DNA of 64,000 bases from Rhodocyclales bacterium (GTDB lineage: Bacteria; Pseudomonadota; Gammaproteobacteria; Burkholderiales; Rhodocyclaceae). The notes under the pieces were generated by a model. That model did no database searches. It had not been told where the DNA came from and saw only the letters and a program-made list of their open reading frames with translations. The stretch covers positions 62,001 to 126,000 of the forward strand of contig JACPEH010000013.1 in assembly GCA_016183655.1 (NCBI GenBank), given 5' to 3'. Position 1 is the first letter of the stretch; each line of letters begins with the position of its first letter. The position numbers were made by a program, and so were the translations under genes. This document shows positions 44,201 to 52,301 of this stretch, one piece after another.

Positions 44201-46070
44201 CGGCGTCGGCCCGCCACAGCCCGAAGTCGTGCAGCCAGATGCTGGCGCCGTCGGCGCGGCGGATCTCGTAGGGGCGCTCCTCCAGCACGCGCACGCCCAT
44301 ATGCTCCAGCATCGGCAGCGACAGCGACAGCGGCATCGGCTGCCCTTCGCACAGCGCCTTGAAGCGCAGGCTGCCGGGCGCCGCCTCCAGCGGCCGGTAG
44401 AGGTTCATCGCCAGCCCCTCGGGGCCGCTCAGGGATTCCATCAGCTCGACGTCGCCGACCGCCGCACGCGCCGCATAGGCCTCGCGGTAGCCGGCCGGGA
44501 AGGCCGCGGCGTAGCGCTGGTAGAGCAGGTTGCCGCGTTCCTCGCCGCCGCGCTCGCAGAGCGCCTGGCGCAATTCGTCCGGCCAGCGCCGCGCCGCCAG
44601 CACCAGGCGCCGCTCGATGTCGGCGACGTCGTAGTCCGACGTGCAGCCGGGGCGGGTATGGACGATGATGTGGATGCGCGCCAGCGCCGACTCGGAGAGC
44701 TGCACGTTGAATTCCGACGAACGGCCGTTGAAGGCCTCCATCAGCACCGCCTGCATACGCTCGCGCAGCTCGGTGTTGTAGTTCTCGCGCGGCACGTAGA
44801 TCAGGCACGAGAAGAAGCGGCAGAAGGCGTCGCGGCGGACGAACAGCCGCGTGCGCTGGCGCTCGCCGAGGCGCAGGATGCCGAGGGCGATGGTGAACAA
44901 CTCGTCGGGCGGGATCTGCAGGAGTTCGTCGCGCGGATACTGTTCGAGGATGTTGTACAGCGATTTCGCGGCATGGCTGTTGGGCAGGAAGCCGGCGCGC
45001 TCGATCACCGTCGCGATCTTGCGGCGCAGCAGCGGGATGGCGCGCGGGCTGGCGTCGTAGGCGGTCGAGGTGAACAGGCCGAGGAAGCGGCGCTCGCCGA
45101 TCGTCCGCCCGCTGGCGTCGAAGCGCTTGATGCCGAGGTAGTCGAGGTAGCCCGGGCGATGCACGGTGGCGCGCGCATTGGCCTTGGTCAGCACCAGCAG
45201 CCGCGGTTCGTGGGCGATCTCGCGCACCTCCGGCGGCAGTGCGGCGAACGAGATCGAGCGCTGTTCGCCGTGCTCGCGCAGGATGCCGAGCCCGGAACCG
45301 GCGACCACGCGCAGCACGTCCTCGCCGTTCTCGCTGGCCAGCTGGTATTCGCGGTAGCCGAGGAAGGTGAAGTTGCCGTCGGCGATCCATTCCAGGAAAG
45401 CCCTGTCCTCGGCAGCGTCGGCCGGGTCGTCGGGCGGCGGCGTGCGTTCGATGTCGGCGATGATCTCCGCTATCTGCGCGCGCATCGCGCCCCAGTCGGC
45501 GACCGCCGCGCGGACGTCGCCGAGGATCTTCAGCAGCCCGGCCTGCAGCGCTTCGAGCTGCGCCGCTTCGGTGCGCCGGTCGACCTCGACGTGGATGATC
45601 GACTCGTAGGCGCAGGCGGCCTCGCTGTCGCCGGCAGCATCGGCCAGTTTCTGCAGCGTGCCGTCGGCGTCGCGGCAGACCTTCATCACCGGGTGGATGA
45701 TCAGGTGCAGCGTCAGCCCCTGGCGGTTCACTTCCATCGTGATCGAGTCGACCAGGAAGGGCATGTCGTCGTTGACGATCTCGATCACCGTGTGCGTCGT
45801 CTGCCAGCCGTGCTCCTCGGTGCGCGGGTTGTAGACGCGCAGCTTGGGGGCGCCGGCGGCGTAGCGCCGGGCGAAGTGCAGCTGCGACAGCGCGGCGCCG
45901 TAAAGGTCGGCGACCGAGCGCTCGGCCAGATCCTCGGGCGCCACCTGGCTGTAGAAGCGCTCGGCGAACGCCGTCGCCAGCGGCGCATCGGCCGCCGGCA
46001 GGCGTTCGCGCAACATCGCCGCGACCGCGGCCAGCTGTTCGGCCTTGCCCTGTTCCGCAGATTGGGTCAT
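41247..46070 (-). CDS. gdhB: NAD-specific glutamate dehydrogenase, large (about 180 kDa) type
   Basis: This 1607-residue enzyme of the GDH-180 class oxidatively deaminates glutamate to 2-oxoglutarate with NAD. It is catabolic and homohexameric in known cases. The N-terminal regulatory ACT-like segments ([20 protein letters not shown]) are present. The catalytic core has [60 protein letters not shown] and [20 protein letters not shown]. Then come the NAD-binding part ([20 protein letters not shown]) and a long helical C-terminal domain. The length matches the family, and I see no frameshift. It is monocistronic, with a strong inverted repeat upstream. Confidence 0.96.
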   Translation of the reverse strand: [1607 protein letters not shown]

Positions 46071-46126
46071 AACGCCTCCTCGTCTTCTTGTTGTCGGCGG
46101 CGCGCCGCCCGCCTTGCTCCATCGTA

Positions 46127-46169
46127 GGCCATTCGCCGGCGCAGGACCAGCGCCCGCCGGCGAATGGCC
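46127..46169. promoter_or_regulatory. Perfect 15-bp inverted repeat upstream of the NAD-GDH gene
   Basis: GGCCATTCGCCGGCG (46127-46141) and CGCCGGCGAATGGCC (46155-46169) are exact reverse complements, 13 bp apart. They lie 57 bp before the gdhB start in the divergent region shared with the GGDEF-EAL gene. No T-tract follows on either side. The repeat could be an operator or a cruciform-forming site. Confidence 0.45.
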
Positions 46170-46348
46170 CGGCCGCCATCAGCGCCGCCGGCACCCGGTG
46201 CAGGATCGGCGATGTCGTCACGCTGCCGCGGCGCATCCCTGGCAAAGCCATCAAGTCAGCCCCCACGGCAAAATCAATTCCGTTAGCTGCTAATATTCCT
46301 GAACTTACTGCCGATAACGTAGTTTGCCCCTGCCCTGAGGAAACCCGG

Positions 46349-48862
46349 ATGGCCACTGCGGTACCGATCCGCAAGCGCGACGGCGGAAAATCGCCGATCG
46401 ACCACGACCTGAGCTTCACCACCGAGGTGGTGCAGCAGCTGGTCGTGCCGACTTTCGTGCTCGACGCCCGGCATCGGGTGATCGTCTGGAACCGGGCCTG
46501 CGAACATCTCACCGGCCTGCCGGCCCTGGAGGTGCTCGGCACCAGCAACCACTGGCGCGCTTTCTACGGCAGGGAACGCCCCTGCCTCGCCGATCTGATG
46601 GTCGACCAGCGCCTCGATGAAATCGGACGCTATTACCCGGTTCACAGCCGCTCCCCCGAGTGCGGCCCCGGCGCCCACACCGAGAACTGGTGCGTGATGC
46701 CCTTGCGCGGCACGCAGCTGTATCTGGAGATCGATGCCGGGCCGATCCACGACGCCGACGGCAATCTGCTCGCCGTGGTCGAAACGCTGCGCGACATGAC
46801 CCAGCGGCAGAGCGCGGAAAGCCGCTTGCGCACGATGTTCGAGTCGTCGCCGGATCCGGTGTGGATCATCGAGGACGAGCATTTCGTCGAATGCAACGAC
46901 GCGGCAGTGGAGATGCTCGGCTACGCGAGCAAGGACGAAATCCTCAACGCGCACCCTTCGCGGTTGTCGCCGCCGGTGCAGCCGGACGGCGAGGACTCGT
47001 TCAGCAAGGCGGAACGGATGATGGCGCTGGCGCGCGACAAGGGCCTGCACCGCTTCGAATGGGTGCATCGGCGTGCCGACGGTAGCGATTTCACCGCCGA
47101 AGTGACGCTGTCGGTGATCGACCTCGCCGGCCGCCAGGCGATCTACTGCGCCTGGCGCGACATCTCCGACCGCAAGCGCGCCGAGGAGGCGCTACGCCTC
47201 TACGCCAAGGTCTTCGAGCACAGCGGCGAGGCGATCATGATCACCGATCGCGACAACCGCATCGTCGCCGTGAACAACGCCCTCATCCGCGACACCGGCT
47301 ACACCCAGGCCGAACTGCAGGGCAAGGACCCGCGCGTGCTGGCCTCGCACAAGACGCCGCGCGAGACCTATCGGACGATGTGGGCGACGCTGCGCGAGTC
47401 CGGCTACTGGCAGGGCGAGCTGTGGGACCTGCGCAAGGACGGCGTGACCTACCCGAAATGGGCGGCGATCTCGGCGATCCACGACGAGCAGGGCGAGTTG
47501 ACCAACTACATCGCCAGCTTCACCGACATCAGCGAACGCAAGGCGGCGGAGGCACGCATCGACCACCTCGCGCACCACGACGCGCTGACCGGGCTGTTCA
47601 ACCGCTACAACCTGGAGACCCGGCTGGCACAGTCGCTGCTCGCAGCGCGCCGGGAACACCGGCAGCTGGCGGTGATGTTCATCGACCTCGACCGCTTCAA
47701 GGTGATCAACGACACCCTCGGCCACCACGCTGGCGACCGCTTGCTGGTCGAGGTGGCGCGCCGGCTGGGCGAATGCGTGCGCGAGAGCGACATCGTCGCC
47801 CGCCTCGGCGGCGACGAGTTCGTCGTCGTGCTGACCAGCCTCTCCTGCGACATGGACGCTGCGCTGGTGGCGGCGAAGATCGTGGTCACGCTGAGCAGCC
47901 CCTATACGGTCGACGGCAAGATCCTGCATTCGACGCCGAGCATCGGCATCAGCATGTTCCCGACGAACGGCGAGGACTCGGAAACGCTGATGAAGAACGC
48001 CGATGCCGCGATGTATTTCGCCAAGGAAAAGGGGCGCAACAACTTCCAGTTCTTCAGCCCGGCGATGACCGCGGCGGCGACCGAGCGCATGGAGCTGGAG
48101 CGCGACCTGCGCGGCGCGCTGGCCGCGGGCCAGTACGAGCTGCACTACCAGCCGCAGGTCTACGCGGCGGACGGCCGGGTCTGCGGCGTCGAGGCGCTGA
48201 TCCGCTGGCGGCATCCGGAGCGCGGCCTGATCCCGCCGCTGACCTTCATTCCGATCGCCGAGGAAACCGGCGCCATCGAGCTGATCGGCGCCTGGGTGCT
48301 GGAGGAAGCCTGCCGGCAGAAGGCCGCCTGGCGCGCCGAGGGGCTGCCGGGGCTACGCGTCGCGGTGAACCTGTCGGCGCAACAGCTGCGTTCGCCGACG
48401 CTGGTGCCGCTGGTGCGCTCGGCGATGGAGGCGCACGGCATCGGTCCGGGCGAACTCGAACTGGAAATCACCGAGTCGGTGGCGATGGAGGATCCGGAGC
48501 GCGCGATCGGCCGGCTGAAGGCCTTGCGTGACCTCGGCGTGGAACTGGCGATCGACGATTTCGGCACCGGCTATTCGTCGCTGGCCTACCTGAAGATGCT
48601 GCCGATCGACACGCTCAAGCTCGATCGCGCCTTCGTCCACGACATCGAGACCGACGAGAACGACGCGGCGATCAGCGCCGCGACGCTGGCGCTGGCCCGC
48701 AACCTCGGCCTGCGCGTGGTCGCCGAGGGCGTCGAGACCGAGGCGCAGCGGATCTTCCTTTCCAGCCACGGCTGCGACCTGCTGCAGGGCTACCTGTTCG
48801 GCCGGCCGGAACCGGCCGCAGTCTGGTCGGAGCGCTGGCGGACGGCGAAGCAACTGCCGTAG
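46349..48862 (+). CDS. PAS-PAS-PAS-GGDEF-EAL cyclic-di-GMP turnover protein
   Basis: This 837-residue cytosolic protein has no transmembrane helices. Three PAS-type sensor segments (about 25-155, 165-285, 290-410) precede a GGDEF domain and an EAL domain. The diguanylate cyclase site GGDEF is intact, with the inhibitory RxxD site (RESD) five residues before it. The phosphodiesterase motifs EALIRW and DDFGTGYSSLAYL are also intact, so both activities are possible. ATG 46349 follows GAGGA by 8 bp; the open frame upstream is low-quality coding sequence. The first segment has conserved cysteines (ECGPGAHTENWC), which might bind a cofactor. Confidence 0.93.
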   Translation: MATAVPIRKRDGGKSPIDHDLSFTTEVVQQLVVPTFVLDARHRVIVWNRACEHLTGLPALEVLGTSNHWRAFYGRERPCLADLMVDQRLDEIGRYYPVHSRSPECGPGAHTENWCVMPLRGTQLYLEIDAGPIHDADGNLLAVVETLRDMTQRQSAESRLRTMFESSPDPVWIIEDEHFVECNDAAVEMLGYASKDEILNAHPSRLSPPVQPDGEDSFSKAERMMALARDKGLHRFEWVHRRADGSDFTAEVTLSVIDLAGRQAIYCAWRDISDRKRAEEALRLYAKVFEHSGEAIMITDRDNRIVAVNNALIRDTGYTQAELQGKDPRVLASHKTPRETYRTMWATLRESGYWQGELWDLRKDGVTYPKWAAISAIHDEQGELTNYIASFTDISERKAAEARIDHLAHHDALTGLFNRYNLETRLAQSLLAARREHRQLAVMFIDLDRFKVINDTLGHHAGDRLLVEVARRLGECVRESDIVARLGGDEFVVVLTSLSCDMDAALVAAKIVVTLSSPYTVDGKILHSTPSIGISMFPTNGEDSETLMKNADAAMYFAKEKGRNNFQFFSPAMTAAATERMELERDLRGALAAGQYELHYQPQVYAADGRVCGVEALIRWRHPERGLIPPLTFIPIAEETGAIELIGAWVLEEACRQKAAWRAEGLPGLRVAVNLSAQQLRSPTLVPLVRSAMEAHGIGPGELELEITESVAMEDPERAIGRLKALRDLGVELAIDDFGTGYSSLAYLKMLPIDTLKLDRAFVHDIETDENDAAISAATLALARNLGLRVVAEGVETEAQRIFLSSHGCDLLQGYLFGRPEPAAVWSERWRTAKQLP

Positions 48863-48881
48863 CCGGTAGCCCCACCTGGCC

Positions 48882-49388
48882 TCAGCAGGGCTTGCCGGCC
48901 TTGCACCCCTTCAGGATCCACAGCGAGATCACCCCGGACACCTCGTCGGAGCGCGTCTTGCGCGCCATCGAGGTCGGGTCGCGCCCGGCGTTGGTCTTGG
49001 CGTAGGGATCGGCACCGGCCTGCAGCAGCAGCTCGGCGTGTCGGGCGTTCTGCGTGTAGGCGGTCATGTGCAGCGGCGTCAGCCCTTCGCTGTCGCGCGC
49101 GTTGACGTCGGCGCCGGCAGCGAGCAGCGCCTTCAGCGCGCTGATGTCGGGGTTGGTCGCCGCCAGGTGCAGCGGCGTCGAGCCGTGCTGCGTGCGCGCG
49201 TCGCGCATCGCCGGGGCCGCCTTGAGGATCTTCTCGACGTCCTTGCCGCTGCCGAGGCGGGCGGCGTCGTGGATCGGCTGGTCGTTGGCGCCGAGCACGG
49301 CGGCGGCCGGCGCGACGCGGCCGGCTTCCTGCGCCAGCACCGGCGACAGCAGCAGGCCGAACAGGAGGGGGATCAGGGTTCGCTTCAT
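48882..49388 (-). CDS. Exported ankyrin-repeat protein
   Basis: This 168-residue protein has the signal peptide MKRTLIPLLFGLLLSPVLAQ, probably cleaved after AQ. About three to four ankyrin repeats follow (GSTPLHLAATNPDISALKAL, GLTPLHMTAYTQNARHAELL and flanking parts). It has a C-terminal pair of cysteines (GCKAGKPC) that may form a disulfide. ATG 49388 lies 7 bp after GGAG; the ATG two codons earlier is too close. Periplasmic ankyrin proteins usually bind a partner, and some protect against peroxide. No partner is evident. Confidence 0.82.
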   Translation of the reverse strand: MKRTLIPLLFGLLLSPVLAQEAGRVAPAAAVLGANDQPIHDAARLGSGKDVEKILKAAPAMRDARTQHGSTPLHLAATNPDISALKALLAAGADVNARDSEGLTPLHMTAYTQNARHAELLLQAGADPYAKTNAGRDPTSMARKTRSDEVSGVISLWILKGCKAGKPC

Positions 49389-49484
49389 CTTCATCTCCGG
49401 GTCAATGGATCGATGCGCGCCTGCCGGAAAGGCGCCGGGCGCCATGATAGCCGCCGTCGTTCGATCTGTCGCGGCGCCCTTCGT

Positions 49485-50249
49485 TCAGCGGCGCAATGCG
49501 TACCAGGCGATGCCGAACCACTCGTGCAGCGCGGTCGCCGCCTGCTGCATCGCCGCCACGCGCGGCACGAAGTCGAGCGGCGTCGCCGGCCGCGCCGAGA
49601 CGTAGGCGGTCGGTGCCGCCAGCACGGTGAAGCCGGCCGCCTCGAAAACGGCCACCGAGCGCGGCAGATGCCAGGCATGGGTGACCAGCGCGATCCGCTT
49701 GACACCCGCCGGCAGCAACAGTTCCGCCGAGCGGCGGGCGTTCTCGGCGGTGTTGTCGGAGGCCGATTCGACCCAGCGCACGCGGACGCCGAAATCGCGG
49801 GCGAGCGCGCCGCGCATCGCCTCGCCTTCGCTGCGTCCGCCGCCGTCCGGCGCACCGCCGGTGACCAGCAGCGGCTTGCCGGAGGCGCGCGCCAGCAGTG
49901 CCGCGTAGCGCAGGCGGTCGAGCGTCGCATTGGCGACGTCGTCCTCGGCGAATTCGGGCGGCGAACGATAGCGGCCGGCGCCGAGGACGACGATCGCATC
50001 GACCGGCAGGCGGGCATGCGCGGCAGCCGGCAACGGCGGATACCTCGACTCCAGCGGCGCCAGCAGCGCGCGGGCGACGACGCCGAGCGACAGCGCGGTG
50101 ATCAGGAAGACGCCGGCGAGCACCAGGAAACGCGCCAGGCGCGGCCGCAGCCGCCACAGGAAAAGACCGGCGACGGCCAGTACCAGGCCGTTCAGCGGAG
50201 GCAGGAGCAGGCTTGAGAGCAGGTTGCCGAGTAGCCAGGAAAGCGACAT
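49485..50249 (-). CDS. DUF218/YdcF-family membrane protein
   Basis: This 254-residue protein has two N-terminal helices (LLGNLLSSLLLPPLNGLVLA and ARFLVLAGVFLITALSLGVV) and a periplasmic DUF218 domain like ElyC/SanA. The domain is marked by DAIVVLGAGRY, LARASGKPLLVTGG, ESASDNTAENARRS and ALVTHAWHLPRSVAVFEAAGF. ElyC-type proteins affect envelope integrity and lipid-carrier metabolism, and the chemistry is unresolved. ATG 50249 (MSLSWLLGNLL) begins the first helix; a TTG six codons upstream is an alternative. It lies downstream of the prpE terminator, so it is expressed separately. Confidence 0.85.
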   Translation of the reverse strand: MSLSWLLGNLLSSLLLPPLNGLVLAVAGLFLWRLRPRLARFLVLAGVFLITALSLGVVARALLAPLESRYPPLPAAAHARLPVDAIVVLGAGRYRSPPEFAEDDVANATLDRLRYAALLARASGKPLLVTGGAPDGGGRSEGEAMRGALARDFGVRVRWVESASDNTAENARRSAELLLPAGVKRIALVTHAWHLPRSVAVFEAAGFTVLAAPTAYVSARPATPLDFVPRVAAMQQAATALHEWFGIAWYALRR

Positions 50250-50294
50250 GAACGTAACCGTTTGCAAGAGTGCGCCCGTGCCGGGCGCACAACG

Positions 50295-50319
50295 AAAAAG
50301 GCCCGCCGGATGGCGGGCC
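50295..50319 (-). terminator. Rho-independent terminator of prpE
   Basis: On the minus strand, GGCCCGCC-ATCC-GGCGGGCC is an 8-bp GC stem with a 4-base loop, followed by TTTTTC. It begins 21 bp after the prpE stop. A further hairpin, GTGCGCCC/GGGCGCAC (50270-50290), follows without a T-tract. Confidence 0.85.
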
Positions 50320-50340
50320 CCGATGATGCCATGAAGCCGA

Positions 50341-52233
50341 TCAGGCGCCGAGCGCGGCCTTCAGCTGCTCAAGCGCAGCCGGGTCCTCGATCGTCGTCAG
50401 GTCGCCCGGATCGCGGCCTTCCGCCAGCGCCTGGATGGAGCGGCGCAAGAGCTTGCCGGAACGGGTCTTCGGCAGCACCGTGACAAAGTGCACGCGGCCC
50501 GGACGGGCGATCGCGCCGAGGCTTTCGTCGACCGTCTTCATCACTTCCTTCTCCAGCGCGGCACGCAGTTCCGGCGTGGCGATCCGCGCCGCGTCCTTGA
50601 CCACGGCGAAGGCCATCGGCATCTGCCCCTTCAGCTGATCGGCGACGCCGACCACGGCGACTTCGGCGATCGCGCTGTGGCCCTGCACCGCTTCCTCGAT
50701 CTCGCGGGTGCCGAGACGGTGGCCGGCGACGTTGATGACGTCGTCGGTACGGCCGAGGATGTAGTGGTAGCCCTCTTCGTCGCGGATGCCCCAGTCGAAC
50801 GACGAGTACACCTGCGGCTCCTTGAACAGCGAGAAGTAGGTCGACACGAAGCGCGCGTCGTCGCCCCAGACGGTGGACAGGCAGCCCGGCGGCAGCGGCG
50901 GCAGGATGCCGACGATGCCCTTCTCGTTCGGCTCGCAGATTGTGCCGTCTTCACGGAAGATCTGCAGGTTGTAGCCGTAGACCGGGAAGCTGGGGGTACC
51001 GAACTTGAGCGGCTTCTGCTCGACGCCGGGCATCTGCGACAGCATCGGCCAGCCGGTTTCGGTCTGCCAGTAGTTGTCGATCACCGGCAGCTTCAGTTCG
51101 CCCATGATCCATTCGTGCGTCGGCTGGTCGAGCGGCTCGCCGGCGAGGAACAGGTGCTTCAGCGTGGACAGGTCGTACTTGTGCATGAACGCCGGATCCT
51201 GCTTCTTCAGCACGCGGGCGGCGGTCGGCGCCGAGAACATCACGTTGACCTTGTACTTCTCGACGATGTGCCACCAGATGCCGGCGTCCGGACGCAGCGG
51301 CGTGCCTTCGTACATGATCGTGCACATGCCGGCGATCAGCGGGCCGTAGACGATGTACGAGTGGCCGACCACCCAGCCGATGTCGGAGGTCGAGAACATC
51401 GTCTCGCCCTCGCCGCCGCAGAAGATGTTCTTCATCGACGAGGCCAGCGCCACGCAGTAGCCGCCGGTGTCGCGCTGCACGCCCTTGGGCTTGCCGGTGG
51501 TGCCGGAGGTGTACAGGATGTACGAGGGTTCCGAGGATTCAAGCCAGGTCACCGGCACCTGGGCGTCCATGTGCTGGGCACGCAGCGTCGCGTAGTCGAC
51601 GTCGCGGCCGTCGACCTTGTTGAAGTTCTTGTCCAGGCCGCGGTCGATCATCAGCACCTTGGCCGGCTTGCTCTCGGCCAGGTTGATCGCTTCGTCGAGC
51701 AGGTGCTTGTAGGGAACCGCCTTGCCGCCGCGCATGCCGGCGTCGGAGGAGACGATCAGCTTCGGCGTCGCGTCGTCGATACGGGTGGCCAGCGAGTGCG
51801 AGGCGAAGCCGCCGAAGACCACCGAGTGGATGGCGCCGATGCGGGCGCAGGCGAGCATGGCGAAGGCCGCTTCGGCGATCATCGGCATGTAGATCAGTAC
51901 GCGGTCGCCCTTGCCGACGCCGAGGCCGAGCATGATCGCGGCCATGCGCTCGACTTCGCGCTGCAGCTCGGCGAAGGAATAGACCTTCTCCTCGTCGGTT
52001 TCGGTCGAGATATAGACCAGCGCACGGTCGTTCGGGCGCTTGGCGGCGTGGCGGTCAACGGCGTTGTAGCAGAGGTTGGTCTCGCCACCGACGAACCACT
52101 TGGCGAACGGTGGACGGGAGAAATCGAGCGTCTGCGTGAACGGCTTGTTCCAGTCGACGAGCTTGGCCTGCTCGGCCCAGAAGGCATCCGGGTTGTCGAT
52201 GGATTGCTTGTGGAATTGCTGAATCGTGGTCAT
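50341..52233 (-). CDS. prpE: Propionate--CoA ligase
   Basis: This AMP-forming acyl-CoA synthetase of 630 residues activates propionate. It matches E. coli PrpE rather than Acs along its length. Examples are FWAEQAKLVDWNKPFTQTLD near the start, GETNLCYNAVDRH, VVFGGFASHSLATRIDDA, the P-loop YTSGTTGKPKGVQRDTGGY, IDNYWQTETGWP, and GRTDDVINVAGHRLGTREIEE. The catalytic, acetylation-prone Lys is in PKTRSGKLLRRSIQA. The start follows GGGAGT. A terminator follows the gene. A REC-GGDEF-like gene and an AcuI-like acryloyl-CoA reductase lie upstream on the same strand, suggesting C3 metabolism. Confidence 0.95.
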   Translation of the reverse strand: MTTIQQFHKQSIDNPDAFWAEQAKLVDWNKPFTQTLDFSRPPFAKWFVGGETNLCYNAVDRHAAKRPNDRALVYISTETDEEKVYSFAELQREVERMAAIMLGLGVGKGDRVLIYMPMIAEAAFAMLACARIGAIHSVVFGGFASHSLATRIDDATPKLIVSSDAGMRGGKAVPYKHLLDEAINLAESKPAKVLMIDRGLDKNFNKVDGRDVDYATLRAQHMDAQVPVTWLESSEPSYILYTSGTTGKPKGVQRDTGGYCVALASSMKNIFCGGEGETMFSTSDIGWVVGHSYIVYGPLIAGMCTIMYEGTPLRPDAGIWWHIVEKYKVNVMFSAPTAARVLKKQDPAFMHKYDLSTLKHLFLAGEPLDQPTHEWIMGELKLPVIDNYWQTETGWPMLSQMPGVEQKPLKFGTPSFPVYGYNLQIFREDGTICEPNEKGIVGILPPLPPGCLSTVWGDDARFVSTYFSLFKEPQVYSSFDWGIRDEEGYHYILGRTDDVINVAGHRLGTREIEEAVQGHSAIAEVAVVGVADQLKGQMPMAFAVVKDAARIATPELRAALEKEVMKTVDESLGAIARPGRVHFVTVLPKTRSGKLLRRSIQALAEGRDPGDLTTIEDPAALEQLKAALGA

Positions 52234-52301
52234 GAGACTCCCTTTACCGATTTACAAATTACCTGCACACATCAATTTTCTGCCGGATGTCTTATGTCGC
52301 T

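Noticed and set aside
41205-46127. 1640-codon open frame on the plus strand, opposite the glutamate dehydrogenase gene
   Set aside because: It is a GC-rich antisense shadow: the translation is Arg/His/Gln/Val-rich without motifs, while the minus strand encodes a full, recognisable NAD-GDH.
50341-52233. Assignment as acetyl-CoA synthetase (acs)
   Set aside because: The length (630) and family-specific segments (FWAEQAKLVDWNKPFTQTLD, VQRDTGGY, WQTETGWP) match PrpE over its whole length better than Acs.
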